A stretch of 64,000 nt of DNA from Kutzneria sp. (GTDB taxonomy: Bacteria > Actinomycetota > Actinomycetes > Mycobacteriales > Pseudonocardiaceae), in contig JAFAZC010000059.1 in assembly GCA_019239965.1 (NCBI GenBank), forward strand, positions 1 to 64,000, in the 5' to 3' direction. Position numbers and translations under genes: made by a program. Within the stretch, counting starts at the first letter, position 1. Each line of letters starts with the position of its first letter. Under the pieces are notes generated by a model. It did no database searches. It saw only the letters and a list, made by a program, of their open reading frames with translations, and was not told where the DNA came from. This document shows, in pieces, positions 15,781 to 24,164 of the stretch.

Positions 15781-17685
15781 TCACGGCGCCGGTGGGGCGA
15801 CGTGGTGCAGAAGGTCGAGGAGGGTGTCGAGCACGTCGTCGTCGGTGCTCGGCCTCAGCCGGACCACCTGCGGGTCGTGATCACTGGCCTGGTCGGCGAA
15901 CTCGGAGTTGACGTGTACGACGTCGTAGCCCACCCCGTGCGGACCCGCACTGATCAGGATGTGGTCGAGCACCTCGGAGTTGCCCTGGTAGACGTAGCTG
16001 TAACGCTGGTCGGCCGGTAGCGACGCCACCAGGTCGCGCAGCCGTCCGCCAGCGGTGAGGGTGGTCAGCGACGAGGAGAACTGGAAGTCGTTGAAATCGC
16101 CGGGGACCACGACGTTGGCCTTCGGGTCGATCGCCAGGATCTGGTCGACGAACGCACCCAGTGCGGCGGTCTGGCGGCCCCGTTGCACCTCGGAGTCGCG
16201 GACGGGTGGTTGATGCCGGCCGTAGTCCGGCTGGTCACCGAGCTTGGCGACTAGGTGGTTGGCGATCACGAAGACCGTCCTGCCCTGGAAGGAGAACTCG
16301 CCGGCCAGCGGCTTGCGGCTCGCGTTCCACGCCGGATTCGCCGGGTCCACCCTGCCTGGTGACACCGACAGCCGCGGCCGTCCGCCGCCATCGATGATCC
16401 GGGTCGCCGTCGTCGCGGTACCTCCTGTCCGGTCGACGAAAGAGACGCGCGCGGGGTTGAACAGGAAGGCGGTTCGGATGTTGCCGCCGGGCTGGCCGCC
16501 GTCGGAGTCGTTGACGGGGTCGATCTCGCGCCACTGGTAGCGCGGGCCGCCGGCCGCGACGACGGCGTCGGTGAACTTGCCGAGGGTCTGGTCAGCGGCG
16601 ACAACACCGTTGTCGGTGGCACCGGAGTTGTCCTGGATCTCCTCGAGCGACACCACGTCCGGAGTGGCCAGGTTGTGCACCAGGTTGGCGGCCAACCGCG
16701 TGAACTTCGCCTGCGGATTCGACGGTGCCAGGTTCTCCACGTTGTAGGTGGCGACCGCCAGCTCGTCAGCGGTCTGCTTGGTCGTGGTCTCCGGCTGAAT
16801 GCCGCCCGCGGTGCGCCGTCCGAGTGTGGTCGCCTCCAGCACATAGCCACCGAACTGGGTGTAGTCAAGCGGGCCCTCGGTGACGCCGGTCAGGCGATCG
16901 CCGACATTGGCCTTGGGAAAGGGATTCTGGGACGGCGAGACTAGCGACTGGACCTCGAGCCGTCCGCTGTTGGGATCGTCATAGCCGAGGTAGACCGTGC
17001 CGCCGCGCACACTGGGGTTCTGTCCTGGCTTGGAGGTGACGTAAAGCTCGTCGTAGTCGTCCGTCGGGCCGACGACACGGGCATCGTCGACCCGCACCAG
17101 CATGCCCTCGCGGGACTCGTAGAAGTCCAGCGCGTAGCGGCGCGGCTCGAGCGTGGACGAGTCGATGTCGTCACCGGTCGGGGCGTACGCCGTCGGCACC
17201 GTGTCGGGGCCGAGTGTCTCGGCGGCCGGGAGTGCGTTGCCCGAGGACAGCACGGAGACGGTCGGCACGCTCAGCTCCGTGATCGACTGGTAGACGGACT
17301 TCTGCCCAGTCTCGTCGGGGTAGAACTCGTGCACGGTACCGGAGACCAACACCGCGTCCCCGGGCTTGACGGTGATCTTCGCCGATCCGGTGTAGACGAA
17401 AAGGCCCTCGCTGGTGCGCGGGTCGGCATCCGGTCGCGGGTCCTGGAACCAGAAGCCCTTGCTCGACCCGGTGCCACGCACACCGGTCACCACCCCGGGA
17501 ACGTCGGTGACCGACTGGCCCACCAGGGGCGAGAGCCTCGTCGTGCCCTGGATGTCGTGGATGCGGACGGCGCCGGCGGCCAGCGCGGCGGCGCCCGCCG
17601 GTGGCACGGTGACCAGGCCAGCGATCAGAAGCACGGTCACTGTCAGCGCGGCCGGTACGCCACCACGTCGCGGAGCTCCGGCCAC
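15781..17685 (-). CDS. Secreted endonuclease/exonuclease/phosphatase-family nuclease (ExeM/NucH-like)
   Basis: 634-residue exported protein. The N-terminus has a signal peptide (basic APRRGGVPAA, hydrophobic core, cleavage near AGAAALA). Residues about 40-270 form the OB-fold-like segment typical of ExeM/NucH nucleases (VGQSVTDVPGVVTGVR, GFWFQDP). The catalytic endonuclease/exonuclease/phosphatase domain follows: VATYNVENL, VVSLEEIQDNSG, FVIANHLVAKLGDQP, VVPGDFNDFQFS, and SDHDPQVVRL at the C-terminus. All active-site motifs are present. No cell-wall anchor was seen, so it is probably released and degrades extracellular DNA for nutrients or phosphate. A phosphate-responsive promoter was not recognised. 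Confidence 0.9.
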   Translation of the reverse strand: MAGAPRRGGVPAALTVTVLLIAGLVTVPPAGAAALAAGAVRIHDIQGTTRLSPLVGQSVTDVPGVVTGVRGTGSSKGFWFQDPRPDADPRTSEGLFVYTGSAKITVKPGDAVLVSGTVHEFYPDETGQKSVYQSITELSVPTVSVLSSGNALPAAETLGPDTVPTAYAPTGDDIDSSTLEPRRYALDFYESREGMLVRVDDARVVGPTDDYDELYVTSKPGQNPSVRGGTVYLGYDDPNSGRLEVQSLVSPSQNPFPKANVGDRLTGVTEGPLDYTQFGGYVLEATTLGRRTAGGIQPETTTKQTADELAVATYNVENLAPSNPQAKFTRLAANLVHNLATPDVVSLEEIQDNSGATDNGVVAADQTLGKFTDAVVAAGGPRYQWREIDPVNDSDGGQPGGNIRTAFLFNPARVSFVDRTGGTATTATRIIDGGGRPRLSVSPGRVDPANPAWNASRKPLAGEFSFQGRTVFVIANHLVAKLGDQPDYGRHQPPVRDSEVQRGRQTAALGAFVDQILAIDPKANVVVPGDFNDFQFSSSLTTLTAGGRLRDLVASLPADQRYSYVYQGNSEVLDHILISAGPHGVGYDVVHVNSEFADQASDHDPQVVRLRPSTDDDVLDTLLDLLHHVAPPAP

Positions 17686-17807
17686 ATCACCCTCCCGGCT
17701 CGGCGTCCTCGTTCGATCGGCGCTGTACGCATGGTCTCCCGAAGACGCGGCCTAGAGATAGAGCCCGCCTACAGGTTCATGCCCGCGGCCCAACGCGAAA
17801 CAGCGTG

Positions 17808-18989
17808 TCACCCGCGCCGGCGCCGACGGGCCCACGTCCAGGCGTACTCGGGATCCTCACACTGCATGGCGGCCTCGCCGAGTTCGAGCGGCCGGAACGT
17901 GTCGACCATGACCGCGGTCTCGTCGAAGTAGTGGACTCCGATCGAGGCCTCGACCGCACCGGGCTGCGGGCCGTGCGTGAAGCCCGCCGGGTGCAGGGAC
18001 AGGGAGCCGAGCCCGATGCCGGACCCCTTGCGGGCCTCATAGTTGCCGCCGACGTAGAACAACAGTTCGTCGGAATCGACATTGGCATGGTTGTACGGAA
18101 CAGGGATGGACAACGGGTGGTAGTCGACCTTGCGGGGGCAGAATGAGCAGACCACGAAATTGGGCCCCTCGAACGTCTGGTGCATGGGCGGCGGCTGGTG
18201 AATCCGTCCCGTAATGGGTTCGAAGTCGTCGATGTTGAACGCCCACGGGTACAGGCACCCGTCCCAGCCAACGACATCGAACGGATGGTTGGCATAGGTG
18301 AACTCGGTGAGGCCGCCACGATGGCGAACGATGACGTCAACGTCCTCGCCGTCGACGAGCAACGGCTCATCGGGGCCGCGCAGGTCCCGTTCGCAATAGG
18401 GCGAATGCTCGAGGAACTGACCCTTGGCGGAGAGGTAGCGCCTCGGCGGACCGATGTGGCCGGTGGCTTCCAGCACGAGTAGCCGCATCGGCTCATCGCC
18501 AGTCGGCACGATGCGGTAGGTGCACGAGGTCGGAATGACGACGTAGTCGCCCCGGCCGACGGCCAGCGTGCCGTAGCTGGTCTCCACCGTTCCGGTTCCG
18601 GTCTGGACGTAGCACAGTTCGTCGCCGATCGCGTTGCGGTACAACGGGCTCGGTGCGGTCGCCGCGACGAAGCAGATCGTCACGTCCGCGTTGCCGAAGA
18701 GCACCCGTCGTCCGCGTACCGCGTCGACGGCGGGATCGGCCCAGGTCAGCAGCTGTGACCTGTAGTGCCGCGGGAGCAGCGGTGCATTGGGTACGTGTGC
18801 CTTGCGTTCGTCATCGAGGGTGCGTGCGTCGACGATCGCCGTTGGCAGGTGGCGGTGGTAAAGCAACGCCGAGTCGGCGGAGAACCCTTCGACTCCCATC
18901 AGTTCTTCGGCATACAGGCCTCCTTCGGGGGTGCGGAACTGAGTGTGCCGCTTCGGTGGAATCTGCCCGACCCGGCGGTAGTACGGCAT
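17808..18989 (-). CDS. hmgA: Homogentisate 1,2-dioxygenase
   Basis: 393-residue non-heme iron enzyme opening the homogentisate ring to maleylacetoacetate, the central step of tyrosine breakdown. The start ATG (MPYYRRVGQIPPKRHTQF) is preceded by AGGAGG at 5 nt; a GTG two codons upstream is less likely. The cupin core has candidate iron ligands in the C-terminal half: His in YNHANVDSDELL, with nearby Glu, and His in LSLHPAGFTHGPQ. The actinobacterial enzymes are somewhat shorter than the roughly 430-residue human or Pseudomonas forms. It is divergent from the orphan-fahA-iclR genes across about 60 bp containing an inverted repeat. Confidence 0.92.
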   Translation of the reverse strand: MPYYRRVGQIPPKRHTQFRTPEGGLYAEELMGVEGFSADSALLYHRHLPTAIVDARTLDDERKAHVPNAPLLPRHYRSQLLTWADPAVDAVRGRRVLFGNADVTICFVAATAPSPLYRNAIGDELCYVQTGTGTVETSYGTLAVGRGDYVVIPTSCTYRIVPTGDEPMRLLVLEATGHIGPPRRYLSAKGQFLEHSPYCERDLRGPDEPLLVDGEDVDVIVRHRGGLTEFTYANHPFDVVGWDGCLYPWAFNIDDFEPITGRIHQPPPMHQTFEGPNFVVCSFCPRKVDYHPLSIPVPYNHANVDSDELLFYVGGNYEARKGSGIGLGSLSLHPAGFTHGPQPGAVEASIGVHYFDETAVMVDTFRPLELGEAAMQCEDPEYAWTWARRRRRG

Positions 18990-19003
18990 ACACACCTCCT
19001 GGC

Positions 19004-19018
19004 GTCCGGATATCGGAC
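19004..19018. promoter_or_regulatory. Inverted repeat in the hmgA/orphan-gene divergent promoter
   Basis: GTCCG-GATAT-CGGAC, perfect 5-bp arms around a 5-bp centre, 15 bp upstream of the hmgA start. The best candidate regulator is the IclR-family protein encoded at the end of the divergent operon. Confidence 0.5.
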
Positions 19019-19049
19019 ATCTTTGTTCAGTTTGTGGTACACCGCTAGC

Positions 19050-19925
19050 GTGTCACTCGTGTCAAGCGCTGTAGACCTCCGTGCGTCCGGTCCGCACGGC
19101 ACTCCGCCCCTGCTCGCAAGGCTCGTCGACGACGCGGCGCTGTTCCCTCCCGGCAACGCGCCCATGGCCGACGCCGTTCGCGGATACCTAGACGGGCGCT
19201 CCGGGGACCGAGCCGGCGTGCTCGGCCTCTTCCTGTGCCCGGCGTCCCGTCTTCCCGAACTGATCACCGAACTGAGCAGGGTCAAGCCCATCAAGCCGGT
19301 GACCATCTCGCTGGTCATCGACACCGGCCTCGGTGGGGTACCCAAGGCCGTGTCCATCGTCGAGTCCCGCGCCGAGCTGCTCTCGTTGCGCATGGTCGAG
19401 ATGCCCGCGCCCTCCGACGTGGACGAGGTCTGGTTGGAACGGGTGTCGGAGTTCGTCCCCGAGGACGTCATCCGAGTCGTCGAGCCTCGCAGAGGCGGCG
19501 CCGAGTGGCTCGACGGCGTTGGCAGGGTCATCGAGCACGGCAGCTGGCCCAAGATCCGCTGTGGCGGGCTGAGCCAGGAGGCCTTCCCGAGCATCGACCA
19601 GATCGCGGACTTCCTTTCCGTGGTGTCCGACGGGGGCGTGTCCTTCAAAGCCACCGCCGGCCTGCACAACGCGGTCCGGCACGCCTCAGAAGAAACCGGG
19701 TTCACCCACCACGGCTTCCTGAACCTGCTGGTCGCCACCGCGCGTGCGCTGTCGGGCAAGGACATGCGAGAGGCACTTGCCGAAACCGACGGCCAGGCAC
19801 TGGCCGACGAGGCGCGTGCGCTGTCGGATCCGGCGGCGCACGCGGTGCGCGGCGTCTTCGCCTCCTACGGATCGTGTTCGCTCTCCGAACCCGTCACTGA
19901 CCTGGAGAAACTGGGACTGCTGTGA
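19050..19925 (+). CDS. Unassigned protein of the homogentisate operon
   Basis: 291 residues with the GTG giving VSLVSSAVDLRASG; a second GTG three codons on is equally plausible. I do not recognise the family. It looks like a globular cytoplasmic alpha/beta protein: LLARLVDDAALFPPGNAPM, then alternating strands and helices (KPVTISLVIDTGLGG, LLSLRMVEMPAP, EDVIRVVEPRRGG, PKIRCGGL), and a conserved-looking SFKATAGLHNAVRH near residue 200. It is divergent from hmgA and overlaps fahA by 4 bp, so it is tied to tyrosine degradation. The pathway step with no gene here is maleylacetoacetate isomerisation; this protein is a candidate by position only. Confidence 0.7.
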   Translation: MSLVSSAVDLRASGPHGTPPLLARLVDDAALFPPGNAPMADAVRGYLDGRSGDRAGVLGLFLCPASRLPELITELSRVKPIKPVTISLVIDTGLGGVPKAVSIVESRAELLSLRMVEMPAPSDVDEVWLERVSEFVPEDVIRVVEPRRGGAEWLDGVGRVIEHGSWPKIRCGGLSQEAFPSIDQIADFLSVVSDGGVSFKATAGLHNAVRHASEETGFTHHGFLNLLVATARALSGKDMREALAETDGQALADEARALSDPAAHAVRGVFASYGSCSLSEPVTDLEKLGLL

Positions 19926-21103
19926 GCTGGATCGAGGACGAGTCCTTCACCGGAGACCAGCCGTTCGGACCCCAGACACTGCCCTACGGGGTGATCAACG
20001 AGGGAGTGGCGGTCCGGGTGGGTGATCACGCGCTGCCGCTGCGCCCCATCGCCGCGTCGTTCAGCGACCGGCTGGCGGAACTGGTGACCGCCAACTCGCT
20101 GGATCCCCTGCTCGCGGCCGGCCGGCCCCGCTGGAGCGAACTGCGGGCCCGTCTCACCGAACTGGTCACGGCGACGGCGGCACCGAGAAACGCCGGGCTG
20201 GTGCCGCTGCGCGACACGACCAACCGGCTGCCGTTCACGGTGGCCGACTATGTCGACTTCTATTCGTCGCGGCACCATGCCGAGAACGTCGGCAAGATCT
20301 TCCGCCCGGACGGTGCCCCGCTGCTGCCCAACTGGACCCACCTGCCCGTCGGCTACCACGGCAGGGCGGGCACCGTGGTGGTGTCGGGTACCGAGGTGGT
20401 CCGCCCGAAAGGGCAGCGCAAGGGCGGGGATGGCCCGGTGTTCGGACCGAGCACCCGGCTGGACATCGAGGCCGAGGTCGGATTCGTGTGTGGTGGCCCT
20501 GTCACCAGCCAGATACCAACCTCGGCGGCCGCCGAGCACGTCTTCGGCGTTGTGCTGGTCAACGACTGGTCCGCGCGGGATCTCCAGGCCTGGGAATACC
20601 AGCCGCTCGGCCCGTTCCTCAGCAAGTCGTTCGCGACCTCCGTCAGCGCGTGGATTACACCGCTTGAGGCACTCGCGGTCGCACGGATTCCCTCTCCGGC
20701 GCCGGAGCACGCGCTGTCGCCCTACCTGGTCCAGGACCAGTCGTGGGGGCTCGACCTGTCCATGCGGGTGTCGTGGAATGGAACCGTGGTGGCCACGCCG
20801 TGGTTCGGGCACATGTCGTGGACCTTCGCCCAGCAGGTGGCGCACATGACCGTCAACGGAGCCACCCTGCGGCCCGGCGACTTCTTCGCCTCCGGCACAG
20901 TGTCGGGACCGGAGAAGCGGCATCGCGGCAGTTTTCTCGAGCTGACCTGGTCTGGTCGGGAACCGGTCGTCCTCGACGACGGTGCCGAACGGTCCTTCCT
21001 CGAGGACGGCGACATGGTGGTGATCACTGCGACCGCACCTGGTGAGTACGGCTCGGTCGTCGGCGTCGGCGAGGTGCGCGGCACCGTCGTCGCGGCGGAC
21101 TGA
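19922..21103 (+). CDS. fahA: Fumarylacetoacetase
   Basis: 393-residue hydrolase splitting fumarylacetoacetate into fumarate and acetoacetate, the last step of homogentisate catabolism. The N-terminal SH3-like domain runs to about 110. The catalytic domain includes NRLPFTVADYVDFYSSRHHA, the metal-binding DIEAEVGFVCGG region, and VVLVNDWSARDLQAWEYQPLGPF, which is highly diagnostic. The GTG start overlaps the previous stop by 4 bp and the stop is 2 bp before iclR, so the three form one operon. Length is slightly below the roughly 420 residues of eukaryotic enzymes. Confidence 0.96.
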   Translation: MSWIEDESFTGDQPFGPQTLPYGVINEGVAVRVGDHALPLRPIAASFSDRLAELVTANSLDPLLAAGRPRWSELRARLTELVTATAAPRNAGLVPLRDTTNRLPFTVADYVDFYSSRHHAENVGKIFRPDGAPLLPNWTHLPVGYHGRAGTVVVSGTEVVRPKGQRKGGDGPVFGPSTRLDIEAEVGFVCGGPVTSQIPTSAAAEHVFGVVLVNDWSARDLQAWEYQPLGPFLSKSFATSVSAWITPLEALAVARIPSPAPEHALSPYLVQDQSWGLDLSMRVSWNGTVVATPWFGHMSWTFAQQVAHMTVNGATLRPGDFFASGTVSGPEKRHRGSFLELTWSGREPVVLDDGAERSFLEDGDMVVITATAPGEYGSVVGVGEVRGTVVAAD

Positions 21104-21105
21104 GC

Positions 21106-21771
21106 ATGGCTGCCGCGGTCGTCCGGGAGAGCTCGCTGACCCTCGAGCGGGGCTTGGCGCTGTTGCAGGCCGTCGCGGATGCGGAGACCGAGGCACCGAA
21201 CATCAGTGATCTGGCCACCGCAATCGGCGCCTCCCGTGCGGCGGTGTATCGGTTGCTCGTGCCGCTGCAGGCCCGGGGGCTTGTGGTGCGAGACGGCGCC
21301 AAGGTGCGGCTCGGCCTCGGTGTGCTCGAGCTAGCCACAAAAGTGTTGCCGCGGTTGCGGGCCGCGGCGCTGCCGGCGCTGCGCCAGCTGGCTGAGACGA
21401 CCGGGGCCACCGCCCACCTGACGGTCGCCGAAGGCAGTGAGGCACAGGTCGTCGTGGTCGTCGAGCCGTCATGGACGACCTATCACGTGGCTTATCGGGT
21501 GGGCACAAGGCATCCGCTGAACCGGGGCGCCGCGGGTCGAGCGATCGGCATGCCCTCCGGTGGCCCAGAGTGGGTCGACAGTTCGGGTGAACTTCAGCCC
21601 GGAGCACACGGCGTTGCCGCGCCGGTACGGGGCGTCCGTGCGCTGCAGGCCAGCGTGGGCGTGGTGTCGATGGAGCCGCTCGAGTCGGATCGAATCGGTC
21701 CGCAGGTGGCCGCTACCGCCGCCGACGTCGCGGAAGCGCTGCGCCACAGCGGCGGACGCGGCATCGCCTGA
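21106..21771 (+). CDS. IclR-family transcriptional regulator
   Basis: 221 residues. An N-terminal winged helix (about 8-70: LTLERGLALLQAV, ISDLATAIGASRAAVYRLLVPLQ) is followed by the ligand-binding effector domain (VLPRLRAAALPALRQLAETTGATAHLTV). It is a little short for the family (about 250), missing some of the C-terminal effector domain. Cotranscribed with fahA. By analogy with HmgR-type regulators, it probably represses the homogentisate genes until homogentisate or a related aromatic acid is present; the divergent inverted repeat near 19004 is a candidate site. Confidence 0.88.
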   Translation: MAAAVVRESSLTLERGLALLQAVADAETEAPNISDLATAIGASRAAVYRLLVPLQARGLVVRDGAKVRLGLGVLELATKVLPRLRAAALPALRQLAETTGATAHLTVAEGSEAQVVVVVEPSWTTYHVAYRVGTRHPLNRGAAGRAIGMPSGGPEWVDSSGELQPGAHGVAAPVRGVRALQASVGVVSMEPLESDRIGPQVAATAADVAEALRHSGGRGIA

Positions 21772-21782
21772 CGCGCCGAGCT

Positions 21783-22385
21783 CTACCCCAGCACCGCCTC
21801 ACCGGCCGCGAGCAACGCGAACGCGCCGAACAGCACACCGGCGACGCGTTGCACGAGGTGTGGTTTGAACCGATTCCTGATCTTGCGGCCGACCAGCACC
21901 GCGACACCGGCCACCCCGACCAGCGCCAGCCAGGCACCGAGGCCGACCAGCACTGGCTGGCCGTACCGCGCGGTCAGGCCGGCCGTCGCCAACTGGGACG
22001 CGTCACCCCACTCCGCGGCGAACAGCACACCGAAGCAGGTCAGGGCGGCGCGCCGAAACGACACCTTGCCGATGCCGACCGTGGCCACGATCTGGCTATT
22101 GTCATTCGCGGCGGTGAAGCCCTCTCGCAGCAACATGACCGCGCCCAGGCCGAACAGCAGAGCGACCACGCCTGCCACCATCCGGTCCGGAAGCAGTGTC
22201 AGCAGGTCACCGAAGGTCACAGCGACGACGCATTGCACCAGGAATGCCGCACACACGCCGGAGAACACCGCGGCCGCGCGATAGCGGGTGGTCAGCACCA
22301 GGGTGGCGACGAGGGTCTTGTCCGGCAGCTCGACGGCGAACACCACGGCGAAGGCCGTGAGCAGGACCAGCGCACTGGAAGCCAC
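21783..22385 (-). CDS. GDT1/TMEM165 (UPF0016) family cation transporter
   Basis: 200-residue membrane protein with six predicted spans arranged as two homologous halves. Each half carries the family acidic motif: FAVELPDKTL in the first and FAAEWGDASQL in the second, variants of E-x-G-D-[KR]-[ST]. The central loop includes DNSQIVATVGIG. Family members export manganese (bacterial MneA) or exchange calcium or manganese for protons. The GTG start reading ASSALVLLTAF gives the standard length; the much longer frame upstream runs antisense to cydA and is rejected. Convergent with iclR (11-bp gap) and divergent from cydA. Confidence 0.88.
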   Translation of the reverse strand: MASSALVLLTAFAVVFAVELPDKTLVATLVLTTRYRAAAVFSGVCAAFLVQCVVAVTFGDLLTLLPDRMVAGVVALLFGLGAVMLLREGFTAANDNSQIVATVGIGKVSFRRAALTCFGVLFAAEWGDASQLATAGLTARYGQPVLVGLGAWLALVGVAGVAVLVGRKIRNRFKPHLVQRVAGVLFGAFALLAAGEAVLG

Positions 22386-22484
22386 AGGATTCGAGTCCCT
22401 CCCGTCCGGACCAGCGGATCGACTGTACCGCGATGCCAACCGGACAGGACCTAGGTCCCGCGTGGCCAGGACGCTCGGACCTGA

Positions 22485-23999
22485 GTGAGTGACGAAACCA
22501 TTGGCACAGTGGCAGGCGTGGACGCGCTCGATGTTGCCAGGTGGCAGTTCGCGATCACCACCGTCTACCACTTCCTGATGGTGCCGCTCACCATCGGACT
22601 CTCTGTCGTCGTCGCGGTCATGCAGACCGCCCTCGTGCGCACCGGTCAGCGGCGTTACCTCGCCATGACCAAGTTCTGGGGCAAGTTGATGCTGGTCAAC
22701 TTCGCCATGGGCGTCGTCACCGGAATCGTCCAGGAGTTCCAGTTCGGGATGGCCTGGAGCTCGTACTCCATGTTCGTCGGTGATGTCTTCGGTGCCCCGC
22801 TGGCGATGGAGGGCATCGTCGCGTTCATGGTCGAGTCCACGTTCCTCGGATTGTGGATCTTCGGCTGGGATCGGCTTCCCGCGCGGATCCATCTCGCGTG
22901 CATCTGGGCGGCCGCGCTGGCCTCGTCCGCTTCCGCCTACTTCATCGTGGCGGCCAACTCCTGGATGCAGCACCCGGTCGGCGTCGAACTCGTTGCTGGA
23001 AGACCCCGACTCACCTCCATCTGGGCGGTGTTGACCAACAGCACCGCGCTGACAGCGTTCCCGCACGCGGTCGCCGGCGGATTCGTCGTCGCCGGAGTGT
23101 TCCTTGTCGGTATCTCGGCCTGGCATCTGTGGCGCGGGCGCACCGAGGACGATCAGGACCGCACGGTGTGGACAGGCGCGTTGAGGTTCGGCGGCTGGGT
23201 AGGCGTAGCCGCGTTCGCCGCGCTGGCCCTGACTGGGGACGCGCAGGGGAAGCTGATGTTCAGCCAACAGCCGATGAAGATGGCCGCGGCCGAGGCGCTC
23301 TGCCACACCGCGGCACCCGCGGGTTTCTCGATCTTCGCCTACGGTGACGTGTCACGACCCGACTGTGAGCACGTCAAGAGTGTCACGGTGCCCGCGCTGC
23401 TGTCTTTCCTGGCGCATGGCGACTTCTCGACCAAGGTCGACGGGGTCACCCCTCTTGTCGAGCGGTACCGCGCCGAGTACGGGGCCAACTATCCGACCGA
23501 CCCCGCCCTCGGCGCCCTGTCGGGCAAGCCGATCGACTACGTCCCCGTCCTTCCCGTGACCTATTGGGGGTTTCGTCTCATGATCGGTTTCGGCGCCCTC
23601 GCCGCCGCGACGGCGCTGCTGATGTTGTGGCTCACCCGCCGCGGACGGATACCCAGGAGTAGGTGGTTCCCGGTCGTGGGGCTGGTCGCGATCGCCGCTC
23701 CGTTCCTCGGCAACAGTTTCGGCTGGATCTTCACGGAGACTGGCCGTCAACCCTTCGTCGTGGCGCCGAATCCGTCCGGCGTCGACGGTGTGTGGATGTT
23801 CACCGCCCAGGCGGTGTCACCCGGTGTCTCGACCGGCGAAATGCTCACCTCGCTGATCGCGCTCACCGTGGTATACGGGACGCTCGCCGCGGTCGAGGGC
23901 TATCTGCTCATGCGCTACGCACGGGCCGGCGTAAGCGGCGTGCTTCCGCCATCCGACGAGTCCGATGAACCAACCGATGTGTTGGCATTCGCCTACTAG
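22485..23999 (+). CDS. cydA: Cytochrome bd ubiquinol oxidase subunit I
   Basis: 504-residue catalytic subunit of the bd oxidase, which passes electrons from quinol to oxygen at low oxygen tension. Heme ligand His29 (TTVYHFLMVPLT) is at the expected place, a second His lies in the FPHAVAGGF region, and the quinol-binding Q loop spans the long segment after residue 250. The GRQP motif appears as GRQPF rather than GRQPW. Nine membrane spans are predictable. The GTG start follows a divergent 99-bp gap from the GDT1 gene. A repeat-containing 165-bp gap separates it from cydB. Confidence 0.96.
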   Translation: MSDETIGTVAGVDALDVARWQFAITTVYHFLMVPLTIGLSVVVAVMQTALVRTGQRRYLAMTKFWGKLMLVNFAMGVVTGIVQEFQFGMAWSSYSMFVGDVFGAPLAMEGIVAFMVESTFLGLWIFGWDRLPARIHLACIWAAALASSASAYFIVAANSWMQHPVGVELVAGRPRLTSIWAVLTNSTALTAFPHAVAGGFVVAGVFLVGISAWHLWRGRTEDDQDRTVWTGALRFGGWVGVAAFAALALTGDAQGKLMFSQQPMKMAAAEALCHTAAPAGFSIFAYGDVSRPDCEHVKSVTVPALLSFLAHGDFSTKVDGVTPLVERYRAEYGANYPTDPALGALSGKPIDYVPVLPVTYWGFRLMIGFGALAAATALLMLWLTRRGRIPRSRWFPVVGLVAIAAPFLGNSFGWIFTETGRQPFVVAPNPSGVDGVWMFTAQAVSPGVSTGEMLTSLIALTVVYGTLAAVEGYLLMRYARAGVSGVLPPSDESDEPTDVLAFAY

Positions 24000-24116
24000 G
24001 GCGTGTCGTTCGGGCGACGCCGTTCAGCCCCCACCCGTCCCAGGGGGGCGACCCCGCATCCAGTCTACCAGCGATGACCACAAGTGGATCTTGGCAGTCG
24101 ATCGCCTGTGGACAAC
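24000..24116 (+). repeat. Dispersed intergenic repeat family B, copy 1
   Basis: Begins with a GGCGT...ACGCC stem right after the cydA stop, then CCCACCCGTCCCAGGGGGGC, GACCCCGCATCCAGTCTACC, GATCTTGGC and CTGTGGACAAC. The same ordered blocks follow the GT2 stop at 43605, in the same orientation. As it lies between cydA and cydB it may reduce read-through. Confidence 0.75.
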
Positions 24117-24164
24117 CCAGGGCCTGTGCACAACTCGCCCGATCCGCACAGGAAGGAGCTTGCC

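Noticed and set aside
19865-21196. 443-residue open frame antisense to fahA
   Set aside because: Arg/Gly/Pro-rich, no family motifs, fully opposite a clear fumarylacetoacetase; high-GC shadow.
22386-23306. N-terminal extension of the GDT1-type frame
   Set aside because: It runs antisense through cydA, and the family begins at the GTG near 22385.
24028-24116. Possible minus-strand small protein with GSPPWDGWG in both copies of repeat family B
   Set aside because: The shared peptide arises from a shared DNA repeat, not from conserved starts or stops; copies diverge at codon level like non-coding DNA.
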